Assembly (NCBI GenBank): GCA_041879295.1
Contig: CP047152.1
Location: forward strand, 445,501-509,500
DNA: 64,000 nt
Source: Pseudomonas putida
GTDB lineage: Bacteria; Pseudomonadota; Gammaproteobacteria; Pseudomonadales; Pseudomonadaceae
Direction: 5' to 3'
Positions 38,744 to 47,657 of the stretch are shown one piece after another. The position numbers were made by a program, and so were the translations under genes. How positions within the stretch are numbered: the stretch's first letter is position 1; each line of letters opens with the position of its first letter. The notes beneath the pieces were generated by a model. That model saw only the letters and a list, made by a program, of their open reading frames with translations. It was not told the DNA's origin and did not search any database.

Positions 38744-39742
38744 TCAACCCTGAGGGCTTATCCACCCCCGCACCCGGCGGAACAATTGCTCTTGTTCCGC
38801 CGCTTTGTTTCCCGGTATGGCGATCAACGACAACTGGCGATACTGGCTATCCTTCTGCCGCTTGCTGGCCTGCAGGCGTTGCTGGGCTGCGTTGCGGTCA
38901 GCGCTGCGGGTCGCGTAGTAGATATCAGCTGTCGGTACCTTCAAGGTTGGGGCCAGGCTTTCCAGGTCATGCTCCACCCGTGCAGGTGTCTGAGCAGCAA
39001 CCATCACCAGTTTTTGTACCTGCGGTGGCTGCTTCTCGCTCAGGTAGCGCGCCGCCCAATATGCACCGCTACCATGGCCGATCAGTACGATGCTGCGGGC
39101 GTTGTGTTGCTGGGCGAACGCCACGGCGGCATCCAGGCGGGCGAAGATGCGTTCGGCATCTGCCGGGTCGGACTGCTCGCTGGCTTGTTCGGCGTCGGTG
39201 CTTTCTGCCGTGTCGGCATCGGCTGCCGTGGCTTGGGCCACGTTGGCGTTGGCGTCGGCCGGCACGTCCTTGGCCGGTGCGCTTTCGCCTTTGTCTTGCG
39301 CAGGCGCTGCAGGTGGTGCGGTTTCGACCCGCGCTTGCGGGCTGTCGGCGAGCAGGTCGGGCAGGCTGACGCTCAGGCTGTGCCAGCCGATATCAGGGAA
39401 TTTTTGCCGCAGTGGGCCGACTGCATTTGGCCAGTCGGCCGTTTCGCCAGCACCGGGGACAATGATCACTGCCCCTTGCGGATCGTTGTCGTTGGCCGGC
39501 TTCCACAGGGCCAGGAAGCTGTCGGCACCGGCCTGAAGGGTCTGCTGCTCAGCTTTGGGCAGCAGCCGCTCCAGCGCCAGGGCATCCTCTTGGCTGCGTT
39601 CCAGCAAAGGTGGGCGTGGGGCTTCGGCAGCCGGTGCCACGGTACTTGCAGGTGGTGTTTCGGCATCAGCGGCCAGGGCGCCGAGTGGAAGGACCGAGGC
39701 CAGGCAGCACAGTGCCAGCGTCGTGCGATAAAGTGTGGACAT
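38744..39742 (-). CDS. Exported DUF3530 alpha/beta-hydrolase-like protein
   Basis: Secreted protein of 332 residues with a signal peptide ending near ALAADAETPP. After a Pro/Ala-rich stretch it has a serine-hydrolase-like motif GHGSGAYWAARYL near residue 225 and AVIIVPGAGETADWP near 95 that could form the oxyanion region. An insert of about 55 Ala/Asp/Glu/Pro-rich residues (about 155-200) interrupts the fold. Substrate unknown. It converges on the DnaJ-domain gene and is divergent from agtS. Confidence 0.8.
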   Translation of the reverse strand: MSTLYRTTLALCCLASVLPLGALAADAETPPASTVAPAAEAPRPPLLERSQEDALALERLLPKAEQQTLQAGADSFLALWKPANDNDPQGAVIIVPGAGETADWPNAVGPLRQKFPDIGWHSLSVSLPDLLADSPQARVETAPPAAPAQDKGESAPAKDVPADANANVAQATAADADTAESTDAEQASEQSDPADAERIFARLDAAVAFAQQHNARSIVLIGHGSGAYWAARYLSEKQPPQVQKLVMVAAQTPARVEHDLESLAPTLKVPTADIYYATRSADRNAAQQRLQASKRQKDSQYRQLSLIAIPGNKAAEQEQLFRRVRGWISPQG

Positions 39743-39837
39743 GAGTCAACCCAAGGCCAGAATGAAACCGGCAGCCTAATAGTATTTGCCCGTGACGGCC
39801 ATGCTGCATGGTCGTCTTTGCCAAGTCGAGCGTATAG

Positions 39838-42225
39838 ATGAAGCGAGTGCGTCGCCTGTTGGTTATCGGCTGCTTGTGGCTGCCCTTGATTGTCTGGGCC
39901 AAGCCCGAGGCGCTGCCCTCTGTGGTGCTGGAGCCTGATCAGCAGCAGTGGCTGGACACCCACCGCAGTTTGCGTGTCGGCCTGGTGTTGCAGGCGCCCT
40001 ACGCCCAGTTCGACCGGCGTCTGCAGCAACTTTACGGGGCCAATGTGGAACTGGTGAACAGCCTGGCGCAGGCGCTGCGGCTGGACCTCACCTGGCGTAA
40101 CTTCAGCGACCAGGCCAGTTTGGAACATGCCCTGCAGCGCGGCGAAATCGACTTCGCCCCTGGCCTTACCCAGACGCCGGCCAGCCTGCGGCTGTGGCTA
40201 TTCAGCGACCCGTACATGCGCGTGCCACAACTGGTGGTGGGGCCGCGCACCGGGGCCATGGCCGTGGAGCTGGAAAAGCTTGAAGCCGAGCAACGCGTGG
40301 CGGTGCGCATGCCCAGCCCCCTGGCGGATTACCTGCGCGGCAACTACGGCAACCTCAACCTGCAGGGGGTGCCAGACGATCGTGAGGCTTTGCAACTGGT
40401 GGTCGGTGGCCAGGCCAGTTTCGCCGTGCTGGATGAAGCGCAGCTCAGCCGCCTGTCGCGCGAGAGCGAGTTCGGTGAGCTGGCGGTGGTCGGCGATGTC
40501 GGCTTGCCGCAGCTGTTGCGTATCGGTTCGCGGCGCGACTGGCCGCTGCTGGCCGATGTACTTGAACGTGGCCTGCAGGCACTGCCGGCCAAGGAGCTGG
40601 AACAACTGCATCAGCGTTGGTTGCAGCCGAAATACCCGCGCCTGAGCGAGTCGCCTGGCTTCTGGCAGAACATCGCCTTGCTGTTCGGTATGTTGCTGCT
40701 GTGTGCCATGGCCACACTGGTGTGGCAACGCCGGCAGCAGCGCCAGCTGGAGCGCAGCCTGTTGGCCGCGCGGGAAAGCCTTGTGGAGCGCCAGGTGCGC
40801 GAAGAGGCGTTGCGCCTGAGCCAGTTCGCCATCGATCAGAGCACCGTGGGTATCCTCTGGGTCAATTGGGACAGCCATGTGCGTTACGCCAACCATGCTG
40901 CCGAGCGCATGTTGGGCTACACCGAGGGTGAACTGCTGGAGCGGCCGCTGAGCGACTTCGAGCCAAGCCTGAACATGGACCGCTGGCTAGAGCTGTGGAA
41001 GGGCGCGCGTACAGGGACGGGTGGTGTCGGTCAGTTTGAGACGCAGTGCCGGCGGGCTGATCAAAGCTTGCTACCCGTGGAGCTGTCGCTGAGCTTTCTG
41101 CGTTTTCGTGACTCCGAATATCTGGTGGTCTACCTCGCCGATGTTACCGAACGCCACCGCGCCTTGGCGGCCCTGCGCGAAAGCGAGGCGCGGCTCAAGG
41201 GCATTGCTGGCAACGTACCCGGGTTGGTGTTTCGCCTGGAGCGTGACCCGGCCGAGGGTGATCTGGAGTTCCCCTATATCAGCGAGGGTAGCGAGGCGTT
41301 GGTGGGTTATGCGCCCAGCGAGATCCAGCATCCGCAGATGGGGCTGCGCAACCTGGTACACCCCGAGGACCGTGCTGATTATCACAGGGTACAGGACCTG
41401 GCCTTGGTCAGCGACCAGGACTGGTCCTGGCAGGGGCGCATCCTCACCCGGCAGGGCGAACAGCGCTGGGCCGATATCAAGGCCAGCGCCCGTCGCCTGG
41501 GCAACGGCCAGGTGGTGTGGGACGGTGTAGTCTGGGACATCACACAGGGCAAGCGGGCCGAGCTGGCGCTGGCGAAGTCCCAGGAGCAGCTGCGCGAACT
41601 CTCGGCCCACCTGGAGAGCGTGCGTGAAGAAGAAAAAGCCCGTATCGCCCGGGAAGTGCATGATGAACTGGGGCAGATGCTGACCGTGCTCAAGCTGGAA
41701 GTGTCGATGTGCGAGCTGGCCTATGCCGAACTGGACCCAGGCCTGAATGAACGCCTGGCGAGCATGAAACGCCTGATCGCCCAGTTGTTCCAGCTGGTGC
41801 GCGATGTCGCCACTGCCTTGCGTCCGCCGATCCTCGACGCCGGTATTGCCTCGGCCATCGAATGGCAGGCGCGGCGTTTCGAGGCGCGCACGCAAATCCC
41901 CTGTCTGGTGCAAGTACCCGATAATCTGCCAGCATTGAGTGATGCCAAAGCCACCGGGCTGTTTCGTATCCTCCAGGAGGCGCTGACCAATGTGATGCGT
42001 CACGCCCAGGCACACAGCGTGGAGATTGAACTGGTACGTGAGGGCGGTCAGTTGCGCATGACGGTCAGCGATGATGGCCAAGGCTTTTGCCGCGAGCAGA
42101 CCCGGCCCACCTCGTTTGGCCTGGTGGGTGTGCGCGAGCGGGTGCTGATGATGGGGGGGAGCATGGCGCTGGACAGTGAGCCGGGTGAAGGCACCAGCCT
42201 GAGCGTGGCCATTCCGTTGGAGTAG
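39838..42225 (+). CDS. agtS: AgtS-like membrane sensor histidine kinase
   Basis: Sensor kinase of 795 residues. It has a signal/anchor (1-22), a periplasmic SBP_bac_3-type binding domain (about 35-265), a transmembrane helix (about 279-297), two PAS/PAC domains (about 320-440 and 450-585), then a HisKA_3 dimerisation domain with phospho-acceptor His608 in REVHDELGQ and a C-terminal HATPase (MTVSDDGQGF, FGLVGVRERV). This is the NarX/DegS class, which pairs with LuxR-type regulators; the next gene is one. Position before a 5-aminovalerate-type transporter matches P. aeruginosa AgtS (PA0600). The ligand is inferred, not proven. Confidence 0.85.
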   Translation: MKRVRRLLVIGCLWLPLIVWAKPEALPSVVLEPDQQQWLDTHRSLRVGLVLQAPYAQFDRRLQQLYGANVELVNSLAQALRLDLTWRNFSDQASLEHALQRGEIDFAPGLTQTPASLRLWLFSDPYMRVPQLVVGPRTGAMAVELEKLEAEQRVAVRMPSPLADYLRGNYGNLNLQGVPDDREALQLVVGGQASFAVLDEAQLSRLSRESEFGELAVVGDVGLPQLLRIGSRRDWPLLADVLERGLQALPAKELEQLHQRWLQPKYPRLSESPGFWQNIALLFGMLLLCAMATLVWQRRQQRQLERSLLAARESLVERQVREEALRLSQFAIDQSTVGILWVNWDSHVRYANHAAERMLGYTEGELLERPLSDFEPSLNMDRWLELWKGARTGTGGVGQFETQCRRADQSLLPVELSLSFLRFRDSEYLVVYLADVTERHRALAALRESEARLKGIAGNVPGLVFRLERDPAEGDLEFPYISEGSEALVGYAPSEIQHPQMGLRNLVHPEDRADYHRVQDLALVSDQDWSWQGRILTRQGEQRWADIKASARRLGNGQVVWDGVVWDITQGKRAELALAKSQEQLRELSAHLESVREEEKARIAREVHDELGQMLTVLKLEVSMCELAYAELDPGLNERLASMKRLIAQLFQLVRDVATALRPPILDAGIASAIEWQARRFEARTQIPCLVQVPDNLPALSDAKATGLFRILQEALTNVMRHAQAHSVEIELVREGGQLRMTVSDDGQGFCREQTRPTSFGLVGVRERVLMMGGSMALDSEPGEGTSLSVAIPLE

Positions 42226-42235
42226 GAGAGCAATC

Positions 42236-42865
42236 GTGATTCGAGTACTGGTGGCCGAAGACCACACCATTGTCCGTGAAGGCATCAAACAGTTGATTGG
42301 CCTGGCCAAGGACATGCAAGTGGCGGGGGAGGCCGGTAACGGCGAGCAGTTGCTCGAAACCCTGCGCCACACACCGTGCGAGGTGGTACTGCTGGATATC
42401 TCCATGCCGGGTGTGAGCGGTCTGGAAGCGATCCCGCGTATCCGTGCGTTGCACGATGCGCCGGCGATCCTGATGCTGTCGATGCACGATGAGGCGCAGA
42501 TGGCGGCGCGGGCGCTGAAGGCCGGTGCTGCGGGCTATGCCACCAAAGACAGTGATCCGGCGCTGCTACTGACGGCGATTCGTCGGGTGGCGGGTGGTGG
42601 ACGTTATATCGACCCGTCGCTGGCCGACCGCATGGTGTTCGAAGTGGGCCTGACCGAATCCCGGCCGTTGCACACATTGCTCTCGGAGCGGGAGTTTTCG
42701 GTGTTCGAGCGCCTGGCCCAGGGCGCCAACGTCAACGACATTGCCCAGCAGTTGGCGCTGTCGAGCAAGACCATCAGCACCCACAAGGCGCGCCTGATGC
42801 AGAAGTTGAAAGTGAACTCGCTGGCGGAGCTGGTGAAATACGCCATGGAGCACAAGCTGGTCTGA
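42236..42865 (+). CDS. agtR: AgtR-like response regulator (NarL/LuxR type)
   Basis: Response regulator of 209 residues from GTG at 42236, 10 bp after agtS. The receiver domain has the acidic pair Glu8-Asp9, phosphorylation site Asp54 in LLDISMPG and Lys104 region (GYATKDSD). The C-terminal LuxR helix-turn-helix is at about 145-205 (LSEREFSVFERLAQGANVND). By synteny it matches P. aeruginosa AgtR (PA0601), which activates agtABCD and has been linked to sensing of cell-wall fragments. A perfect dyad upstream of agtA is its natural candidate target. Confidence 0.87.
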   Translation: MIRVLVAEDHTIVREGIKQLIGLAKDMQVAGEAGNGEQLLETLRHTPCEVVLLDISMPGVSGLEAIPRIRALHDAPAILMLSMHDEAQMAARALKAGAAGYATKDSDPALLLTAIRRVAGGGRYIDPSLADRMVFEVGLTESRPLHTLLSEREFSVFERLAQGANVNDIAQQLALSSKTISTHKARLMQKLKVNSLAELVKYAMEHKLV

Positions 42866-42902
42866 TTGCGACATACGCAATCGTTGAACCTGTCGAGGCC
42901 CT

Positions 42903-42991
42903 TGTGGGAGCGGGCGTGCCCGCGAAAGGGCCTTGCCGGTTGATTTCTATGGTTGCACCGGCCTCTTCGCGGGCATGCCCGCTCCCACAGG
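42903..42991. repeat. REP doublet (REPIN) after agtR
   Basis: TGTGGGAGCGGGCGTGCCCG (42903-42922, unit runs to 42926) and an inverted copy at 42960-42991 face each other. It lies between agtR and the agtABCD promoter region and may end the agtSR message. Confidence 0.88.
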
Positions 42992-43032
42992 TTCGGTGGA
43001 CTGCTTTGGAGCGCATTCCAATCCCGCCATCT

Positions 43033-43052
43033 TTGTAGGGCGATCCCTACAA
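43033..43052. promoter_or_regulatory. Perfect dyad upstream of agtA, candidate AgtR site
   Basis: TTGTAGGG-CGAT-CCCTACAA is a perfect inverted repeat, 109 bp upstream of the agtA start and just downstream of the REP doublet. A second short palindrome, CATCCGGATG, lies at 43062-43071. Spacing of two 8-bp half-sites suits a LuxR/NarL-type dimer. Confidence 0.55.
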
Positions 43053-43160
43053 CAAGTCTTCCATCCGGATGATGGCATTCTCTCACTACCCCCGATTTTC
43101 GGGCGCTTGCGTCTCTTCTACTCTTTTGCCTACGCAGTCATCCAACAAGAAGGTGCAGGC

Positions 43161-44285
43161 ATGAGCGAGGCGAAGTCGAACGCTGCAACCGGCGAAACGC
43201 TGGTCAGCTTCCGTGGTGTGCAGAAGAGCTACGACGGCGAGTCGCTGATCGTCAAAGACCTCAACCTGGATATCCGCAAGGGCGAGTTCCTCACCCTGCT
43301 TGGCCCGTCCGGCTCCGGCAAAACCACCAGCCTGATGATGCTGGCGGGCTTCGAGACCCCCACCGCCGGCGAAATCCAGCTTGGCGGCCGCTCGATCAAC
43401 AATGTGCCGCCGCACAAGCGTGATATCGGCATGGTGTTCCAGAACTACGCGCTGTTTCCGCACATGACCGTGGCCGAGAACCTGGCCTTTCCGCTGACCG
43501 TGCGCAACCTGAGCAAGACCGATATCAGCGAGCGGGTCAAACGTGTGCTGAACATGGTCCAGCTCGACGCTTTCGCCAAACGCTACCCCGGCCAGCTGTC
43601 TGGCGGCCAGCAGCAGCGTGTGGCGCTGGCCCGGGCATTGGTGTTCGAGCCTCAGCTGGTGCTGATGGATGAGCCACTCGGCGCACTGGATAAGCAACTG
43701 CGCGAACACATGCAGATGGAAATCAAGCACATTCACCAGCGCCTCGGTGTGACCGTGGTGTACGTAACCCATGACCAGGGCGAAGCGCTGACCATGTCAG
43801 ATCGCGTGGCGGTGTTCCACCAGGGCGAAATCCAGCAGATCGCCGACCCGCGCACGCTCTACGAAGAGCCTTGCAACACCTTCGTCGCCAACTTCATCGG
43901 CGAGAATAACCGCATTAACGGCACCCTGCTGGCCAGCGATGGCAACCGTTGCCAGGTGCAGTTGCCTCGCGGCGAGCGGGTTGAGGCGCTGGCGGTGAAT
44001 GTCGGCCAGGCCGGCGAGCCGGTGACCCTATCGATTCGCCCGGAGCGCGTGCGCCTGAATGGCCACAGTGAAAGCTGCGTCAACCGGTTCTCTGGCCGTG
44101 TGGCCGAATTCATTTATCTGGGCGACCACGTGCGCGTGCGTCTGGAAGTCTGCGGCAAGGGCGACTTCTTCGTGAAGCAGCCTATTGCCGAGCTCGACCC
44201 GGCATTGGCCGTGGGCGATGTAGTACCGCTGGGCTGGGAGGTGGAGCACGCCCGCGCGCTCGATCCGATTGCCGAAGCCCATTGA
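43161..44285 (+). CDS. agtA: AgtA-like ABC transporter ATPase (PotA family)
   Basis: ATP-binding subunit of 374 residues. Walker A GPSGSGKTTS around 50-59, ABC signature LSGGQQQRVALARAL around 149-163, Walker B LVLMDEP around 168-175, and a C-terminal TOBE regulatory domain (VTLSIRPERVRL). The start at 43161 is preceded by AAGAAGGTG. PotA-type ATPases serve polyamine and related amine uptake; synteny with P. aeruginosa PA0603-PA0606 suggests 5-aminovalerate and GABA. The agtB gene starts 40 bp downstream. Confidence 0.88.
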   Translation: MSEAKSNAATGETLVSFRGVQKSYDGESLIVKDLNLDIRKGEFLTLLGPSGSGKTTSLMMLAGFETPTAGEIQLGGRSINNVPPHKRDIGMVFQNYALFPHMTVAENLAFPLTVRNLSKTDISERVKRVLNMVQLDAFAKRYPGQLSGGQQQRVALARALVFEPQLVLMDEPLGALDKQLREHMQMEIKHIHQRLGVTVVYVTHDQGEALTMSDRVAVFHQGEIQQIADPRTLYEEPCNTFVANFIGENNRINGTLLASDGNRCQVQLPRGERVEALAVNVGQAGEPVTLSIRPERVRLNGHSESCVNRFSGRVAEFIYLGDHVRVRLEVCGKGDFFVKQPIAELDPALAVGDVVPLGWEVEHARALDPIAEAH

Positions 44286-44325
44286 TGGATTGCTTCACCA
44301 ACCCTGTACTGTGGAGAGAATAATA

Positions 44326-45360
44326 ATGCGTAAGCAGTTGAAACTGACCGCCCTGGCGTTGGGGCTGTTCACCGCTGGCCAGGCCATGGCCGCAGACCTC
44401 ACCGTGATCTCGTTCGGGGGCGCCAACAAGGCTGCCCAGGCCAAAGCGTTCTACGAGCCATGGGAAAAAGCGGGTAATGGCAAGATTGTCGCGGGTGAGT
44501 ACAACGGCGAAATGGCCAAGGTCAAGGCGATGGTCGACACCAAGAGTGTGTCGTGGAACCTGGTAGAGGTTGAGTCGCCAGAGCTGGCGCGCGGTTGCGA
44601 CGAGGGCATGTTCGAAGAGCTAGACCCGGCCCTGTTCGGTAACGAGTCCGATTATGTGAAGGGCGCCATCCAGCCGTGCGGCGTAGGTTTCTTCGTTTGG
44701 TCCACGGTCATGGCCTACAACGCTGACAAACTGAAGACCGCACCCACCAGCTGGGCGGATTTCTGGGACACCAAGAAATTCCCTGGCAAGCGCGGCCTGC
44801 GCAAGGGCGCCAAGTACACCCTGGAGTTCGCCCTGATGGCCGACGGTGTGGCACCGAAGGACGTGTATCAGGTACTGGGCACCAAAGAGGGTGTGGACCG
44901 CGCCTTCAAGAAACTCGATGAACTCAAGCCCAGTATCCAGTGGTGGGAAGCGGGTGCACAGCCGCCACAGTTCCTGGCCTCTGGCGACGTGGTCATGAGT
45001 TCTGCCTACAACGGGCGTATTGCCGCTGTGCAGAAAGAGAGCAACCTCAAGGTGGTGTGGAACGGCGGCATCTACGACTTCGATGCATGGGCGATCCCTA
45101 AGGGTGCCAAGAACGTCGAAGAGGCGAAGAAGTTCATCGCCTACAGCGTCAAGCCCGAGCAGCAGAAGATCTACTCCGAGAACATCGCCTATGGCCCGGC
45201 CAACTCCAAGGCCGTGAGCCTGCTGTCGGACGAAGTGAAGAAAGACATGCCGACCACGCCTGAGAACATTGCCAACCAGGTGCAGATCGACGTGGCGTTC
45301 TGGGCCGACAACAGCGAGCAGCTGGAGCAACGCTTCAACGCCTGGGCGGCGAAGAAGTAA
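44326..45360 (+). CDS. agtB: AgtB-like periplasmic substrate-binding protein
   Basis: Binding protein of 344 residues with a signal peptide MRKQLKLTALALGLFTAGQA-MA-ADLTV. It belongs to the PotD/spermidine-putrescine-type extracellular family (ADLTVISFGG...KVKAMVDTKSVSWNLVEVES...VGFFVWSTVMAYN). The strong GGAGAG site upstream agrees with the high level such proteins need. After the gene a GC-rich hairpin (45373-45394) may protect the upstream message. Ligand inferred from synteny. Confidence 0.88.
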   Translation: MRKQLKLTALALGLFTAGQAMAADLTVISFGGANKAAQAKAFYEPWEKAGNGKIVAGEYNGEMAKVKAMVDTKSVSWNLVEVESPELARGCDEGMFEELDPALFGNESDYVKGAIQPCGVGFFVWSTVMAYNADKLKTAPTSWADFWDTKKFPGKRGLRKGAKYTLEFALMADGVAPKDVYQVLGTKEGVDRAFKKLDELKPSIQWWEAGAQPPQFLASGDVVMSSAYNGRIAAVQKESNLKVVWNGGIYDFDAWAIPKGAKNVEEAKKFIAYSVKPEQQKIYSENIAYGPANSKAVSLLSDEVKKDMPTTPENIANQVQIDVAFWADNSEQLEQRFNAWAAKK

Positions 45361-45372
45361 ACGTCCAGTGTG

Positions 45373-45394
45373 TGGGGCCGCAGAGCGGCCCCCA
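45373..45394 (+). promoter_or_regulatory. Intercistronic hairpin between agtB and agtC
   Basis: GGGGCCGC-AGA-GCGGCCCC, a perfect 8-bp stem with a 3-nt loop, lies 13 bp after the agtB stop and about 30 bp before agtC, with no T-run. Such structures often stabilise binding-protein messages or lower permease expression. Confidence 0.6.
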
Positions 45395-45420
45395 TTTCAG
45401 CCTGTATTGCGGAGTTCGCC

Positions 45421-46668
45421 ATGGCCATTGCAGTGCCCCTCAAAGAAGGCGCAGATCCAAGTCTCAAGCAGCGCCTCAAACACGCCGAGCGGGTAAACCG
45501 CTGGAAGGCGCAGGCGTTGATCGCGCCGCTGGCGCTGTTTCTTCTGCTGGTGTTCCTGGTGCCGATTGCGGCGCTGCTGTACAAGAGCGTCGGTAACCCG
45601 GAAGTGGTCGGCGGCCTGCCGCGTACGGTGGAAGTCATCAGCCAGTGGGATGGCAAGAGCCTGCCTGGCGAGGACGTTTACAAGGCGCTCAGCCAGGACC
45701 TGGCCGAGTCGCGCAAGAACCATACCCTTGGTGACCTTTCCAAACGCTTGAACATGGAGCTGGCCGGCTACCGCAGCTTGTTGACCAAGACTGCCCGGGC
45801 ATTGCCATTCAAGGCTGAGCCTGCCTCTTATAAAGACGCTTTGCAGGCTGTCGACGAGCGTTGGGGTGACCCGGCTTATTGGCAGGCGATACGCCGCAAT
45901 ACCAGTTCGGTGACTTCTTTCTACCTGCTGGCCTCGGTTGACCACCGCATCGATGACCTTGGTGAACTGGCCAAGGCCACCCCGGACCAGGCCATTTACC
46001 TGGACATTTTTGTCCGTACCCTGTGGATGGGGGTGGTGATTACCACTATCTGCCTGGTACTGGCCTACCCTCTGGCCTACCTGTTGGCCAACCTGCCTAC
46101 CCGGCAGAGCAACCTGCTGATGATTCTGGTGCTGTTGCCTTTCTGGACATCGATCCTGGTGCGGGTGGCGGCCTGGATCGTGCTGCTGCAGTCGGGCGGC
46201 CTGATCAACGGCGCGCTGATGGCCATGGGCATCATCGACCAGCCGCTTGAGCTGGTGTTCAACCGCACAGGCGTCTACATCTCGATGGTGCACATTCTGC
46301 TGCCGTTCATGATCCTGCCGCTGTACAGCGTGATGAAGGGGATTTCCCCGAGCTACATGCGTGCGGCAATCTCGCTGGGCTGCCACCCGTTCGCCAGTTT
46401 CTGGCGGGTGTACTTCCCGCAGACCTACGCCGGTGTTGGCGCCGGTTGCCTGCTGGTGTTCATCCTGGCCATCGGTTACTACATCACCCCGGCGCTGCTG
46501 GGTAGCCCCAACGACCAGATGGTCAGCTACTTCGTCGCCTTCTACACCAACACCAGCATCAACTGGGGCATGGCCACCGCACTGGGCGGGCTGTTGCTGC
46601 TGGCGACCGTGCTGTTGTACCTGATCTATAGCTGGCTGGTCGGCGCCAGCCGCCTGCGCCTGAGCTGA
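45421..46668 (+). CDS. agtC: AgtC-like ABC transporter permease (PotB type)
   Basis: Inner-membrane permease of 415 residues. Transmembrane helix 1 is at about 33-56, then comes an unusually long soluble segment of about 140 residues (57-195) before the remaining five helices. The cytoplasmic EAA-like loop (SYMRAAISLGCHPFASFWRV) is near residue 315-335, where AgtA should dock. Start at 45421 preferred over an upstream GTG because it gives a normal cytosolic N-terminus. Confidence 0.88.
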   Translation: MAIAVPLKEGADPSLKQRLKHAERVNRWKAQALIAPLALFLLLVFLVPIAALLYKSVGNPEVVGGLPRTVEVISQWDGKSLPGEDVYKALSQDLAESRKNHTLGDLSKRLNMELAGYRSLLTKTARALPFKAEPASYKDALQAVDERWGDPAYWQAIRRNTSSVTSFYLLASVDHRIDDLGELAKATPDQAIYLDIFVRTLWMGVVITTICLVLAYPLAYLLANLPTRQSNLLMILVLLPFWTSILVRVAAWIVLLQSGGLINGALMAMGIIDQPLELVFNRTGVYISMVHILLPFMILPLYSVMKGISPSYMRAAISLGCHPFASFWRVYFPQTYAGVGAGCLLVFILAIGYYITPALLGSPNDQMVSYFVAFYTNTSINWGMATALGGLLLLATVLLYLIYSWLVGASRLRLS

Positions 46669-46678
46669 GGAGCCTGTC

Positions 46679-47506
46679 ATGCTGAGCCCATACATGTCGC
46701 CCGTGGAGCGGGTCTGGTACTACAGCCTGCGCATTCTCTGTGGCTTGATCCTGCTGTTCCTGATCTTGCCAGTGCTGGTGATCGTGCCGCTGTCATTCAA
46801 CAGTGGCAGCTTCCTGGTGTACCCGCTGCAGGGCTTCTCGCTGCAGTGGTATCAGGACTTCTTCGGCTCGGCCGAGTGGATGCGGGCGTTGAAGAACAGC
46901 ATCATCGTTGCCCCGGCGGCCACGGTGCTGGCCATGGTGTTCGGCACCTTGGCGGCCATCGGCCTGACCCGTGGCGATTTCCCCGGCAAGTCGCTGGTGA
47001 TGGCGTTGGTGATCTCGCCGATGGTGGTGCCGGTAGTGATCATCGGGGTGGCCAGTTACCTGTTCTTCGCTCCTCTGGGCATGGGCAACAGCTTCATCTC
47101 GCTGATTCTGGTGCATGCGGTACTGGGTGTGCCGTTCGTCATCATTACCGTGTCGGCGACGCTGCAGGGCTTCAACTACAACCTGGTGCGCGCGGCGGCC
47201 AGCCTGGGAGCCTCGCCTCTGCTGGCTTTCCGCCGGGTGACCCTGCCGCTGATCGCGCCCGGTGTCATCTCGGGAGCGTTGTTTGCCTTTGCCACCTCGT
47301 TTGACGAGGTGGTGGTGACGCTGTTCCTCGCCGGGCCGGAGCAGGCAACCCTGCCGCGGCAGATGTTCAGCGGTATTCGCGAGAACCTGAGCCCGACCAT
47401 TGCCGCGGCGGCGACCTTGCTGATTGCGTTCTCGGTGGTGTTGCTGCTTACCCTGGAATGGTTGCGTGGGCGTAGTGAGAAGCTGAGGACCCAGCAGCCG
47501 ACCTGA
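46679..47506 (+). CDS. agtD: AgtD-like ABC transporter permease (PotC type)
   Basis: Second permease of 275 residues, six helices, with the EAA-type loop AAASLGASPLLAFRRVTLPL around 175-195. It starts 10 bp after agtC with GGAG upstream. An internal Met at codon 6 is an alternative start. Last gene of agtABCD; a REP-like palindrome follows. Confidence 0.88.
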   Translation: MLSPYMSPVERVWYYSLRILCGLILLFLILPVLVIVPLSFNSGSFLVYPLQGFSLQWYQDFFGSAEWMRALKNSIIVAPAATVLAMVFGTLAAIGLTRGDFPGKSLVMALVISPMVVPVVIIGVASYLFFAPLGMGNSFISLILVHAVLGVPFVIITVSATLQGFNYNLVRAAASLGASPLLAFRRVTLPLIAPGVISGALFAFATSFDEVVVTLFLAGPEQATLPRQMFSGIRENLSPTIAAAATLLIAFSVVLLLTLEWLRGRSEKLRTQQPT

Positions 47507-47516
47507 TGATGGTTTG

Positions 47517-47564
47517 CCTGTGCCGGGCTCTTCGCGGCTAAAGCTGCGAAGGGGCCGGCACAGG
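47517..47564. terminator. Long REP-like palindrome after agtD
   Basis: CCTGTGCCGGGCTCTTCGCG... and its inverted copy ...GCGAAGGGGCCGGCACAGG make a 48-bp near-perfect hairpin 10 bp after the agtD stop. It resembles the P. putida REP core and probably ends the agt transcript before the rpe promoter. Confidence 0.65.
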
Positions 47565-47657
47565 TTGCGCTGGTCGACACCAATTGATACCAATCAGCCT
47601 TGATCGCTTTCCCTGAGTTACAATGCGCGCCACCGTGACTTTGCCAACAGGTGCGCC

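Noticed and set aside
42903..42991. Rho-independent terminator after agtR
   Set aside because: The hairpin is an ordinary REP doublet found at several other sites of the window and lacks a T-run; kept as a repeat only.
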